Positions 34,503 to 42,859 of a DNA stretch of 52,764 nucleotides are shown here, piece by piece. Position 1 is the first letter of the stretch; every line of letters starts with the position of its first letter. Under the pieces are notes generated by a model. That model did not search any database and was not told where the DNA came from. It saw nothing but the letters and a program-made list of their open reading frames with translations. Made by a program: the position numbers and the translations under genes. Origin of the DNA: a bacterium. GTDB taxonomy: Bacteria; Zixibacteria; MSB-5A5; WJJR01. The stretch covers positions 1-52,764 of the forward strand of contig DATMBC010000047.1 of the NCBI GenBank assembly GCA_035559435.1. The letters run 5' to 3'.

Positions 34503-36758
34503 TCAGAGTTGCGCGCCTCCCAGCTTGGCGATCTCATCCAGCAGCAATTTGGCGGTCGCGTTGCCCGGATCGATGGCCATCACCTGCCGCAGGTGCTCCT
34601 GCGCGGCGTTGAACTTCTGCTGGCGCAGATAGGCCGCCGCGAGGTTGATCCGCACCGCCACCGCCTGCGGCTGCCAGAAGACCGCCCGCTCCAGATGCGG
34701 GATGGCCTCCGCGGTGCGCTGCATTTTCAGGTAGAGCGCGCCGATGTTGGCCTGCAGGATGGCGTGGTCGGGGCAATGTTGCAGCCCGGTGACCAGGAGC
34801 GACTCGGCCATGACGAGATTATTGACGCTCGCGTAGATAATTGCCAGCGCGCTGTAGGCGCTGGCGAAGCCCGAGTCGGCCTGGATCGCCTGCATGTAGT
34901 AGCCGACCGCGGCCCCGTTGTCCTTGCGCGCCGCGGCGATGTCGCCGAGATTGAGATAGGGGTGCGGCAGCTTGGGATTGTGCCTGATCGCGGTGCGGAA
35001 GGAGCCCGCCGCCAGGGCAGTGTCGCCCTGTCCGAGGTAGGCCAGACCGATGTTGTTGTAGGCCTCGGCGTCATTCTGACGGTGGCGCAGGTAGGAGAAC
35101 GACGTCGCCACCGCCGAATCATACGAGCCGACACGCACCAGCGCGTAGGCGAGGTTCTTGCGCGATGCCAGGTGGTTCGGCTCGGCCTCCAGCGCCTTCT
35201 CGTACTCTCCGATCGCCCCTTCGTAGTCGCCCTTGCGCTCAAAACTCAGTGCCATCTGGTAATGGAGAAAGGCCGGGTTGCTCAACGTCTTTTCGACCGT
35301 GCGTTGGTTCAACGCCACGATCAGGACGACCAGAATCAGCGCGGGGAGCAGAAGTGTCTTCAGCGCGCGCTGACGGATCGCCTCCGCAAATTGCATCGCC
35401 GCCGCCGCCGCGCACACCGTCATCACCGGCACCACCGGCAACCGGTGGCGCGCGGTTGCCAAAAACAGAATCACGGTCACCGCGTACAGCGCGACGAAGG
35501 CCACCAGCGGACGGGTCTGCGGCGACCTGCGCCAGGCCAACAGCAGCCCCAATAGCCCCAGCGGCGCGATCAGGCCGAAGGGGATGTAGATAAGCGGCCG
35601 GCTGATCAGCCAGTTGAGGAACAGCGAGTACGTCGAGTAGGCGTAGATGTCGGTCTGATCCGAGACCTCGAATCCGCCGAGGAAATACCAGGTCTTCTTC
35701 AACCAGCCGCCGATCGCCCGGACGGGATGGCTGAGAATCCAGTCCCAGGTCCGGGATGTCCAAAACGAGGAAATCTCCGAAGGACGCAGCGTGCGGCCCG
35801 CCAGGGAGGAGGCCACCGAATCGGTGGTGGAGACAAACTCGTTCCACTCGACCGACTCGTCGAGCGTCACTTCCGGCATCTGCATCGTCAGTCCGTCAGC
35901 GTTGGGGTTGTTCCCCAGCCAGAAGTTGACTCCGCCCTGATAGGAGATGAGCACCGGATCGCCGGCGACCACGATGTTGCGCACGGTGACCGGGACGATG
36001 GGGAGGAGCACGCCGGCCGTGAGGATGGCCGCCGCCTGCGCCTTGCGCCAGAAGCTTCCGCCCGCCGCGGCCCCGCGGGGCCAGGCCCACCACCAGAACG
36101 CCGGCACCACCAGCAGGATGTTCGGACGGGCGATGGCAAAAAGCCCGATCACCACTCCGACCCCCAGCCAGCGGCCCATGCGCGGTGTCGGCTGCGATGA
36201 TTCCTCCATCGCCAGCCAGATTGCCCACAATCCCAGCGGCACCGCGATCACTTCGATCAGCAGTTCGGTCTCATAGTAGATCAGCGTGCCATAGAGGACG
36301 GCGGCGAAACCGGCGACCAAGCCAACACGGCGGCCGAAGCCCTTCTGGGCGATGAGGAATGTCAACCCGGCGGTCAGGCCGCCGATGATGGCCTGCAACA
36401 GCCGGATGGGCCAGAGTCCATCGCCGAAGATCTTCATCCACAACGCCAGCAGATACGGATACAGCGGCGCGCGGTAGAACACTTCGCTGCCCAGCCAGTC
36501 GCCGCCGGCGATCTGCTTGGCCCACAGATAATGCCAGCGCGAGTCGACGATCGGCTGGTCGAACGCCGGGTGATTGCCCGACAGCTGTAGGAGCACCAGC
36601 GCCCGCACGACAAAGGCCGCGCCGAGAATGATCCAAAACCATGCGGTATTGGAAAGCCCGCCGGGGGATGAGGAGGTCTTTGCCCAGGTGCGGGGATCGA
36701 ACCATGCTGTCATTCGCAGGGCCCGTGGCTGCCGGGCCGGGTGTTTTTGATCCGCCAT
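34503..36758 (-). CDS. GT-C/PMT-like membrane glycosyltransferase with long TPR tail
   Basis: 751 residues. The first half has about 11 membrane helices, and the first periplasmic loop (SGNHPAFDQPIVDSRWHY, then FYRAPLYPYLLAL) matches the PMT_2/ArnT-like pattern. Residues about 490-745 hold at least seven TPR units (GDYEGAIGEYEKALEAEPNH, NDAEAYNNIGLAYLGQGD, AYLRQQKFNAAQEHLRQVM). The fusion is reminiscent of exported protein O-glycosylation enzymes with TPR substrate contacts, which remains inference. The ATG at 36758 is seven bases from a perfect TATAAT on its strand and has no ribosome site, so the message may be leaderless. The 3' end lies six bases from the convergent GGDEF gene. Confidence 0.78.
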   Translation of the reverse strand: MADQKHPARQPRALRMTAWFDPRTWAKTSSSPGGLSNTAWFWIILGAAFVVRALVLLQLSGNHPAFDQPIVDSRWHYLWAKQIAGGDWLGSEVFYRAPLYPYLLALWMKIFGDGLWPIRLLQAIIGGLTAGLTFLIAQKGFGRRVGLVAGFAAVLYGTLIYYETELLIEVIAVPLGLWAIWLAMEESSQPTPRMGRWLGVGVVIGLFAIARPNILLVVPAFWWWAWPRGAAAGGSFWRKAQAAAILTAGVLLPIVPVTVRNIVVAGDPVLISYQGGVNFWLGNNPNADGLTMQMPEVTLDESVEWNEFVSTTDSVASSLAGRTLRPSEISSFWTSRTWDWILSHPVRAIGGWLKKTWYFLGGFEVSDQTDIYAYSTYSLFLNWLISRPLIYIPFGLIAPLGLLGLLLAWRRSPQTRPLVAFVALYAVTVILFLATARHRLPVVPVMTVCAAAAAMQFAEAIRQRALKTLLLPALILVVLIVALNQRTVEKTLSNPAFLHYQMALSFERKGDYEGAIGEYEKALEAEPNHLASRKNLAYALVRVGSYDSAVATSFSYLRHRQNDAEAYNNIGLAYLGQGDTALAAGSFRTAIRHNPKLPHPYLNLGDIAAARKDNGAAVGYYMQAIQADSGFASAYSALAIIYASVNNLVMAESLLVTGLQHCPDHAILQANIGALYLKMQRTAEAIPHLERAVFWQPQAVAVRINLAAAYLRQQKFNAAQEHLRQVMAIDPGNATAKLLLDEIAKLGGAQL

Positions 36759-36764
36759 AGGCTG

Positions 36765-36771
36765 TATTATA
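36765..36771. promoter_or_regulatory. Shared symmetric -10 element for two divergent genes
   Basis: The seven bases TATTATA contain TATTAT on the plus strand (36765-36770) and a perfect TATAAT on the minus strand (36771-36766). The plus -10 ends six bases before ATG 36777 of ecfT, and the minus -10 ends seven bases before ATG 36758 of the GT-C gene. The gap between both starts is only 18 bases, with no ribosome site for either. No good -35 boxes are visible. Confidence 0.5.
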
Positions 36772-36776
36772 CGCTA

Positions 36777-37613
36777 ATGGCAAGCCGTGCGACACTGGCC
36801 GCCGAGCCCCCGACCGATCGGCGAATGGCCCGGACCAACTCCCCGGAGCGCCGGGATCCGTGTGTGTGGCTGGCCGCGTATGCAAGCGCCATCGTCTGGA
36901 TCGGTCTGGCCACGGACGGGAAGGTCCTTCTGGGCTGGCTCTCGGCGTTGGCGCTGTTGCTGTTCGCCCAGGCGGCCCGGGGCCGGCTGGATTGGCGCGC
37001 GGTGAGACAGGTCTTCGTCTGGGTTATGGTTTCTGGCGCCCTGACCGTCTTGCTCTATTTGTTGTTGGGACCCGAGTCTGGCAGTGACGGCCTCCGACTC
37101 TGGGGCGTTGTGATCCCGCGGGAGCGGCTGGCGCTGGGCGCCGGAATGGGACTGCGGCTGGCGGCTTTAATCTGCGCGTCGGTTCTGCTGGTCACCGCTG
37201 TCGCGCCGTTGCGGTTGGCGGCGGGGGTGACCCGCTGGCTTTTGCCGCTGCGGCATCTCGGTCTGCCGGTGGCGCAGTTCTATTATCTCGCATTCTTTCT
37301 GGTGGCAATGGTCCCCAACTTCCTGAACGAATCCCGTCTGATACGTCTGGCGCAAAACTCTCGCGGCATCGGCGGCGGTGGTGGTCTGATCGCGCGCGCC
37401 CGGGCCTATCCGTCCTTGGTCGTTCCGGTCTTTGCCGCCGCGATCCGTCGCAGCGACGCCATCGCGTTGGTGCTCGCCTCGCGCGGCTTCGACACGGCCC
37501 GCATCCCGGCGGCCGTGCATGGCCTTCGTCTGGGAACCATCGATTACATCGGGTTGGGCCTGTTGGCGGCGGGGTGGATCGTCTGGATTCTGGCGCGGAG
37601 TCCCCTGGCATGA
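36777..37613 (+). CDS. ecfT: ECF transporter transmembrane protein EcfT (CbiQ-like)
   Basis: 278 residues with six or so membrane helices and, at the cytosolic end, the two Ala/Ser-Arg-Gly couplers typical of EcfT: QNSRGIG and VLASRGFD, which contact the EcfA ATPases. The start ATG 36777 follows a -10 by six bases; ATG 36825 would drop 16 residues and is an alternative. It overlaps truA by ATGA. The matching ATPases are encoded at 10822; a substrate-specific S protein is not in the window. Separation of T from A components is usual for group II ECF systems with shared modules, though there A and T are often still together. Confidence 0.88.
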   Translation: MASRATLAAEPPTDRRMARTNSPERRDPCVWLAAYASAIVWIGLATDGKVLLGWLSALALLLFAQAARGRLDWRAVRQVFVWVMVSGALTVLLYLLLGPESGSDGLRLWGVVIPRERLALGAGMGLRLAALICASVLLVTAVAPLRLAAGVTRWLLPLRHLGLPVAQFYYLAFFLVAMVPNFLNESRLIRLAQNSRGIGGGGGLIARARAYPSLVVPVFAAAIRRSDAIALVLASRGFDTARIPAAVHGLRLGTIDYIGLGLLAAGWIVWILARSPLA

Positions 37614-38374
37614 GGTATCGTCTCGACGTCGCCTACCATGGCCGCGACTTTCACGGTTGGCAGAAGCAACCGGGTCTGCGCACGGTGCAGGGCGAGCTGG
37701 AAGTGTGGCTGTCGCGCTTCCTCGGGGACCGGGAAGAAGTGGCGCTCACCGGCGCCGGACGCACCGACACCGGCGTGCATGCCCTGGCGTTGCCGGCGCA
37801 CTTCGATTGGCCCGAACCGATCGACACCGTGGCGCTGCATCACCGCCTGCGCGTGGCGCTGCCGCATGATCTGGCGATTCTATCCTTCCATCGCGTCGCC
37901 GATGACTTCCATGCCCGCTATTCCGCCATCGCCCGCCGCTATGTCTACCGGGTCCGGCGCGGCGCCTGGCCCTTCAATCGCGATCGCGACTGGCAGGTGC
38001 ATGGCGAACTGGCAATCGACCGTCTCCATGCCTGCGCGGCGATCATTCGCGGCACGCAGGATTTCTCCGGCTTCTGCCGGGCGCTGTCGCTGAAGGAAAA
38101 CAATCGCTGTAGCGTGACTCACTCCGAGTGGCGCACCGAGGGCGACAACCTTACCTACCGGATCCGCGCCGACCGGTTCCTTCACCAAATGGTGCGGCTG
38201 ATCGTCGGCACCAGCGTCGCGGTGGCGCGCGGACAGGGAACACCGGAACGCCTCCGCGAGATTCTGACCGCCGGCGATGTCACCCTCTGCGGCGATGCGG
38301 CGCCGCCGCACGGTTTGACGCTGGAGGCGGTTGAATACCCGGACGGCGTCGGCGAGCCACTCGATTTCGATTGA
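37610..38374 (+). CDS. truA: tRNA pseudouridine(38-40) synthase TruA
   Basis: Isomerises uridine in the anticodon arm. The 254-residue protein carries RYRLDVAYHGRDFHGWQKQP, the catalytic Asp in GRTDTGVHA, and DFSGFCRALS, DRFLHQMVRLIVGT. The ATG overlaps the ecfT stop (ATGA), so translation is probably coupled, as in Firmicutes where truA follows ecfT. The 54 bases to the transaldolase hold a short palindrome (TTCTTAAGAA), which may be incidental. Confidence 0.95.
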   Translation: MRYRLDVAYHGRDFHGWQKQPGLRTVQGELEVWLSRFLGDREEVALTGAGRTDTGVHALALPAHFDWPEPIDTVALHHRLRVALPHDLAILSFHRVADDFHARYSAIARRYVYRVRRGAWPFNRDRDWQVHGELAIDRLHACAAIIRGTQDFSGFCRALSLKENNRCSVTHSEWRTEGDNLTYRIRADRFLHQMVRLIVGTSVAVARGQGTPERLREILTAGDVTLCGDAAPPHGLTLEAVEYPDGVGEPLDFD

Positions 38375-38428
38375 ATCGGGCGCCCCGACGTGCCTTTCTT
38401 AAGAATCTGAACCGACCAAGGAGGAACC

Positions 38429-39100
38429 GTGAAGATTTTTCTTGATACCGCCAGTGTCGACGAAATCCGCGAGGCGGCCAGTTGGGGCATTCTCGATGGC
38501 GTGACCACCAATCCCTCGCTGGTTTCCAAGGAGGGACGCAGCTTCGACGATATCCTGCATGAGATCGTCCAGATCGTCAAGGGGCCGGTCTCGGCCGAAG
38601 TGGTCGCCGAGCAGGCCGAGGATATGGTCGAGCAGGGGATTCGTTTGGCCGCCATTGCCCCCAACATCACAGTCAAGGTTCCGATGACCGCCGAGGGGTT
38701 GAAGGCGATCCGGCAGTTAAGCGACCGCGAGATCAGCACCAATTGCACCCTGATCTTCAACGCCACCCAGGGGCTGTTGGCCGCCAAGGCGGGCGCCACC
38801 TTCGTTTCGCCCTTTGTTGGCCGACTGGATGACATCGGCCATGACGGCATGGAGCTGGTCAGCCAGTTGGTGACGATCTTTGACAACTACGCGCTCTCCA
38901 CCGAGGTCCTGGCGGCGTCGATTCGTCATCCGCTCCACGTCGTCGAGGCGGCGCTGCGCGGCGCCGATGTCGCCACGATCCCGTTTAAGATTCTCCAGCA
39001 GATCATTAAGCACCCGCTGACCGATCTGGGCAACGCGGCGTTCAACCGCGACTGGCAGAAGCTCTCGCCGGACCAACGCAAGGCCGCGGCGCGCGTGTAG
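38429..39100 (+). CDS. Transaldolase / fructose-6-phosphate aldolase-like (TalC type)
   Basis: Small 223-residue class I aldolase: [25 protein letters not shown], the Schiff-base lysine in [13 protein letters not shown], and [19 protein letters not shown]. These place it in the transaldolase subfamily of about 215-220 residues (TalC/FSA); the two activities cannot be told apart by eye. The GTG start at 38429 has AAGGAGGA right upstream. It is followed by purB after 19 bases, then psd and pssA in the same direction. Confidence 0.93.
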   Translation: MKIFLDTASVDEIREAASWGILDGVTTNPSLVSKEGRSFDDILHEIVQIVKGPVSAEVVAEQAEDMVEQGIRLAAIAPNITVKVPMTAEGLKAIRQLSDREISTNCTLIFNATQGLLAAKAGATFVSPFVGRLDDIGHDGMELVSQLVTIFDNYALSTEVLAASIRHPLHVVEAALRGADVATIPFKILQQIIKHPLTDLGNAAFNRDWQKLSPDQRKAAARV

Positions 39101-39119
39101 CGCCACACGGGGGCATCCG

Positions 39120-40415
39120 ATGATTGACCGCTACACACTCCCCGCCATGGGGGAATTGTGGTCGGAGGAGAACAAGTTCCGCGTCTGGCTGGAGATCGAG
39201 TTGCTGGCCTCCGAACGTCTGGCGCAGATGGGGCTCATCCCCAGGGGCGCCCCGGCCCGCATGCGCCGCCGCGCGCGCTTCTCGGTCAAACGCATCGAAG
39301 CGATTGAACGCCAAACCCGCCACGATGTCATTGCCTTCACCAAGGACGTTGGCTCGCATCTGGGCGCCGATGAGAAGTATTTGCACTATGGCCTGACCTC
39401 CTCCGATGTCGTCGACACCGCGCTGTCGGTGCGGATGGTGCAGGCGGGCGCCTTGTTGCTCGATGCGCTGGAGCCCAGCATCAAACGCACCGCGGCATTG
39501 GCGCGCAAATACATTGACACGCCGATCGCCGGACGCACCCACGGGGTCTTCGCCGAGCCGACATCGGCCGGGCTTAAGTTCGCGCTCTGGCATGCGGACT
39601 TGAAGCGCGGCCGCCGGCGGCTGAAGTCGGCGATCCACTCGGTGGCTGTCGGCAAGATCTCCGGCGCGGTTGGCAATTTCGTTCACCTCGATCCCTCGGT
39701 CGAAGCGTATGTCTGCCGCAAACTCGGTCTGCGCCCCGCGCCGATTTCGACCCAGGTGCTCCAGCGCGACCGTCACGCCGAATACATCTTCGCCATCGCG
39801 GCCCTCGGCGCCACCTGCGAGAAGATCGCGCAGGAAATCCGGCTCTTGCACCGCACCGAAACCGGCGAGATGACCGAAGGGTTCGCCAAGGGGCAGCGAG
39901 GCTCTTCGGCCATGCCGCACAAGAAGAACCCGATCCTCTGCGAGCGCATCTGCGGGATCGCCCGCCTTCTGCGCGCCCATGTCATCCCGGCGCTGGAGGA
40001 TGTCGCGCTCTGGCATGAACGCGACATCTCGCACTCCTCGGTTGAACGCGTGATCATTCCCGATGCCACGATCGCGCTGGACTATCAGCTGTATCTGCTC
40101 GATCAGGTGCTCACGCAGTTGGGGGTCCACCCGGAACGGATGCGGCAGAATCTTCAGCGGCTGGGGTCGGCGGTCTTTTCGCAGCGCCTGTTGCTGGCGT
40201 TGTCCGAGAAGATCGGCTCCCGCGACAAATCCTACACCATCGTGCAGCGGCTGGCGCTGGAGGCCGACGGCGACTCGACCTTCGAGGAACGCGTCCGCGC
40301 TGACCAGTTGGTGCAATCGCACCTGACAACGCGGCAGCTCGACGAGATTTTCGATGTCCGCTACTTCCTGCGCCGTTCACGGCAGATTCTCAAACGCGCG
40401 CTGGCGGAGAAATAG
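39120..40415 (+). CDS. purB: Adenylosuccinate lyase
   Basis: Two reactions of purine synthesis: cleavage of SAICAR and of adenylosuccinate. 431 residues with family markers: RYTLPAMGELWSEENKF, HYGLTSSDVVDTALS, GRTHGVFAEP and the flexible catalytic loop KGQRGSSAMPHKKNPILCERICG-region (SSAMPHKKNP). ATG at 39120 follows a purine-rich stretch GGGGGCA. It lies in an operon with the transaldolase and phospholipid genes; purS and purQ are 4 kb further on in a separate transcript. Confidence 0.96.
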   Translation: MIDRYTLPAMGELWSEENKFRVWLEIELLASERLAQMGLIPRGAPARMRRRARFSVKRIEAIERQTRHDVIAFTKDVGSHLGADEKYLHYGLTSSDVVDTALSVRMVQAGALLLDALEPSIKRTAALARKYIDTPIAGRTHGVFAEPTSAGLKFALWHADLKRGRRRLKSAIHSVAVGKISGAVGNFVHLDPSVEAYVCRKLGLRPAPISTQVLQRDRHAEYIFAIAALGATCEKIAQEIRLLHRTETGEMTEGFAKGQRGSSAMPHKKNPILCERICGIARLLRAHVIPALEDVALWHERDISHSSVERVIIPDATIALDYQLYLLDQVLTQLGVHPERMRQNLQRLGSAVFSQRLLLALSEKIGSRDKSYTIVQRLALEADGDSTFEERVRADQLVQSHLTTRQLDEIFDVRYFLRRSRQILKRALAEK

Positions 40416-40423
40416 GGGAGGGG

Positions 40424-41053
40424 ATGGCGCGCGACGGCTGGCTCTTTGTGGGTCCCGCGCTAGCGGTGTTGGCCGTCGGTGGGATTCTCTGGGTGGCCGG
40501 CGCGCGGCTCGGCGGCGCGTTGATCGCGCTTTTGGGCGGGGCGGCGGCGCTGGCCTTCGGCTACTTTTTCCGCGACCCCGACCGTCGTCCCCCCAACGAT
40601 CCCGAGGCGGTGGTGGCCACCGCGGATGGACGGATTGTGGTGGTCGGACCGCATCCCGACGGCGGCACCCAGATCCATACGTTTCTGTCCGTTCTCGACG
40701 TCCATGTCAACCGCGCGCCCGTATCAGGGGTGGTGCGCGAGTCCGTCCACCATCCCGGCAAGTTCGGGCTCGCCTGGAAGGACGAGGCCGGGTCGCAGAA
40801 CGAGCGGCACGACCTGGTGATTGAGTCGCCGCGCGGGACGATTCGCTCGGCGCAGATCGCCGGAATTCTCGCACGACGTATTATCTGCACCCCGCAGGTG
40901 GGCGATACATTAAGACAGGGGGACCGGATCGGGATGATCCGCTTCGGCTCGCGCGTCGAGGTGATCGTGCCCGACGGGTTCGCGCCGACCGTCAAAGTCG
41001 GCGATCGTGTCAAAGCCGGCGAAACGGTGATCGCGCGCCGGCTGGAGAATTGA
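40424..41053 (+). CDS. psd: Phosphatidylserine decarboxylase (short type)
   Basis: Makes phosphatidylethanolamine. 209 residues: N-terminal membrane segment (about 7-45), FFRDPDRRPP, FLSVLDVHVNRAPVSG, and the self-cleavage/pyruvoyl site in IRFGSRVEVIVP, where Ser of the GS pair becomes the pyruvoyl group. It is the short, archaeal-type Psd typical of genes paired with pssA. Start lies eight bases after purB, pssA follows after 25 bases, so substrate maker and consumer are co-transcribed. Confidence 0.94.
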   Translation: MARDGWLFVGPALAVLAVGGILWVAGARLGGALIALLGGAAALAFGYFFRDPDRRPPNDPEAVVATADGRIVVVGPHPDGGTQIHTFLSVLDVHVNRAPVSGVVRESVHHPGKFGLAWKDEAGSQNERHDLVIESPRGTIRSAQIAGILARRIICTPQVGDTLRQGDRIGMIRFGSRVEVIVPDGFAPTVKVGDRVKAGETVIARRLEN

Positions 41054-41078
41054 GCTTATCGGTTTCCGAGCGCCCGCC

Positions 41079-41867
41079 ATGCCCGAACACGACGACCGCC
41101 ATGTCCGCAACTTCCGCGGGATCTTCCCGGGGATGTTCACGATGGGGAACCTCTTCTGCGGGTTCCTGTCGATTCTCTCGTCGATGGACGGCGAATGGCG
41201 GCATGCCTGCCAGTTCATTCTGCTGGGATTCTTCCTCGATGGCCTCGATGGAATCGTGGCGCGGGTCTCCCGCGGGGCCACCCGGTTCGGTGTCGAACTC
41301 GATTCCTTGGCCGACCTGATCACCTTTGGCCTGGCACCGGCGATTATGGTCTATTCGTTCCGTCTGAAGGACCTGGGCAAATGGGGCTGGGTGCTCGGCT
41401 TCGTGTTCGTAATGTGCGGCGCGTTCCGGCTGGCGCGCTACAACCTCGGCGCCAAGACCGGGCCGCGCGAGGGTTTTGAGGGGTTGCCGATTCCCGCCGC
41501 CGCCTCGCTGCTGGTGTCCTACACGCTGTTTAGCTTCGAACTGTGGGGCGAGCTGAAGTATGTGCGACTGCTGATTGCGATGACCCTCGTCACGTCGGGA
41601 TTGATGGTGTCGACGATTCCGTACGAGGACAAGCCCACCAGCTGGCGATCGCTTAAGGACAGAATCAAGTTTCTCTATCTCCTGATCGGTGTGATTGCGG
41701 TGCTCATCGACATGTCCAAGACCGCGTTTCCCTTGGTGCTGGGCTATGTCGCCTACGGCCTTGTCCGCGAGATCATCGAGACCGTCTCCAACGGCGGCTC
41801 GCTGGAGCGTCCGTTGCGCCTGCCGCGCCGCCGCCGCCAGGTCGAGCATAAAGAACCCTGGCAGTAA
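41079..41867 (+). CDS. pssA: CDP-diacylglycerol-serine O-phosphatidyltransferase
   Basis: Makes phosphatidylserine from CDP-diacylglycerol, feeding Psd upstream. 262 residues with about eight hydrophobic helices and the CDP-alcohol phosphotransferase motif DGLDGIVARVSRGATRFG followed by ELDSLADLITFG, which together give D-G-x2-A-R-x8-G-x3-D-x3-D. The start ATG 41079 is preceded by GAGC. It converges on the methyltransferase gene with two bases between stop codons, leaving no room for a terminator. Confidence 0.95.
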   Translation: MPEHDDRHVRNFRGIFPGMFTMGNLFCGFLSILSSMDGEWRHACQFILLGFFLDGLDGIVARVSRGATRFGVELDSLADLITFGLAPAIMVYSFRLKDLGKWGWVLGFVFVMCGAFRLARYNLGAKTGPREGFEGLPIPAAASLLVSYTLFSFELWGELKYVRLLIAMTLVTSGLMVSTIPYEDKPTSWRSLKDRIKFLYLLIGVIAVLIDMSKTAFPLVLGYVAYGLVREIIETVSNGGSLERPLRLPRRRRQVEHKEPWQ

Positions 41868-41869
41868 CC

Positions 41870-42685
41870 TCAACGGCGCCGCGCGATCAGCTCCATCACC
41901 GCCGGCGTGATCATGAGGGCGTGCGGCGTCTTCTCCACCCGCTCAAAGGCCTCCCCGATCTGATGCGCCCGCTCGGCGGTCATTAGTCCGAGACTGACCA
42001 GGCGCTGCGGGCCGATGCGGACGAATGACTTCGGCCACTGCCAGATGAAGTTGCCCGGCGGCACGATGTCGATGATCGGCCGCATCTCCACGATCTCAAA
42101 GCCGCACTCTGGCAGCCAGAGCGGCAACTGCAGGCCGATGTCCGGCTCGCCGCCGTCGGAGCGCCAGTTTGTCATCACTTCCGCGACAAATTCCTCAATT
42201 TCCGGGCAGCGCGGCGTCGTGCGCCAGGTCGAGTAGTCGAAATACTCATGAATGACCAGTACCCCGCCGTGGCGCAACGATGGCGCGATCGCTTCCAGCA
42301 AACGGCGGGGTTGTTTCAGGAATGCGAACACCCAGCGGCACCAGGCGCCATCGGCGGCCGTTTCCGGCAGCCGGCCATCCTCCAGATCCGTTTCCACGGT
42401 GCGGATGTTGCCCAGCCCGTATCCCGTGGCCGCCGTCTCCAACGTATCGAGGAATCGGCGCGAACGGTCCAGCGAGAGGACGCGCCCGCCGTCGCCCACG
42501 ATACCCGCCAGATCAATCGAGGCATACCCCGGGCCGCAGCCGATGTCGAGGATGGTCTGCCCGACGGTGAATCCGGCGCGCCGCCAGGCGTCCAGCGCCC
42601 GCGGCCGCCAGACCCGGTGTTGGATGCCCAGACGGACGATCTCCTCATCGTGGGTGCCCAGTATGTAATCACGCTCCTGCGTCAT
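41870..42685 (-). CDS. Class I SAM-dependent methyltransferase
   Basis: 271 residues. The Rossmann core starts with ILDIGCGPGYASIDLA (SAM-binding glycine loop), followed by LSLDRSRRFLD and a VIHEYFDYSTW strand. The C-terminal part (residues about 150-270) is a substrate domain that is not identified. On its strand GAGGGAG stands before the ATG at 42685. It is followed on the same side by the AAE-type transporter gene, 174 bases apart. The substrate is unknown; a small-molecule or lipid target is as likely as a macromolecule. Confidence 0.85.
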   Translation of the reverse strand: MTQERDYILGTHDEEIVRLGIQHRVWRPRALDAWRRAGFTVGQTILDIGCGPGYASIDLAGIVGDGGRVLSLDRSRRFLDTLETAATGYGLGNIRTVETDLEDGRLPETAADGAWCRWVFAFLKQPRRLLEAIAPSLRHGGVLVIHEYFDYSTWRTTPRCPEIEEFVAEVMTNWRSDGGEPDIGLQLPLWLPECGFEIVEMRPIIDIVPPGNFIWQWPKSFVRIGPQRLVSLGLMTAERAHQIGEAFERVEKTPHALMITPAVMELIARRR

Positions 42686-42859
42686 CGAACCGTTCTCCCT
42701 CGTCTTGGGACTGCCAGCTGCATATTGTCCCGTTGCGCGACATCCTACGCAGAACAGGCGCCGTATTCAACCCGTGTGTGCGGGGATTTCCGTGCCGCGT
42801 TGAGTCGGAAAGCGTCGTCGGCGGATCGCTCGATCACGTAACCCGGCGGCCGACCGTGG

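Noticed and set aside
38375-38428. Terminator or operator between truA and the transaldolase
   Set aside because: The only structure is a short palindrome (TTCTTAAGAA) with no T-run; the strong ribosome site explains most of the gap.
42686-42859. Terminator or small gene in the 174-base gap between the methyltransferase and transporter genes
   Set aside because: No clear hairpin plus T-run and no credible open frame were found; the region probably holds only the methyltransferase promoter.
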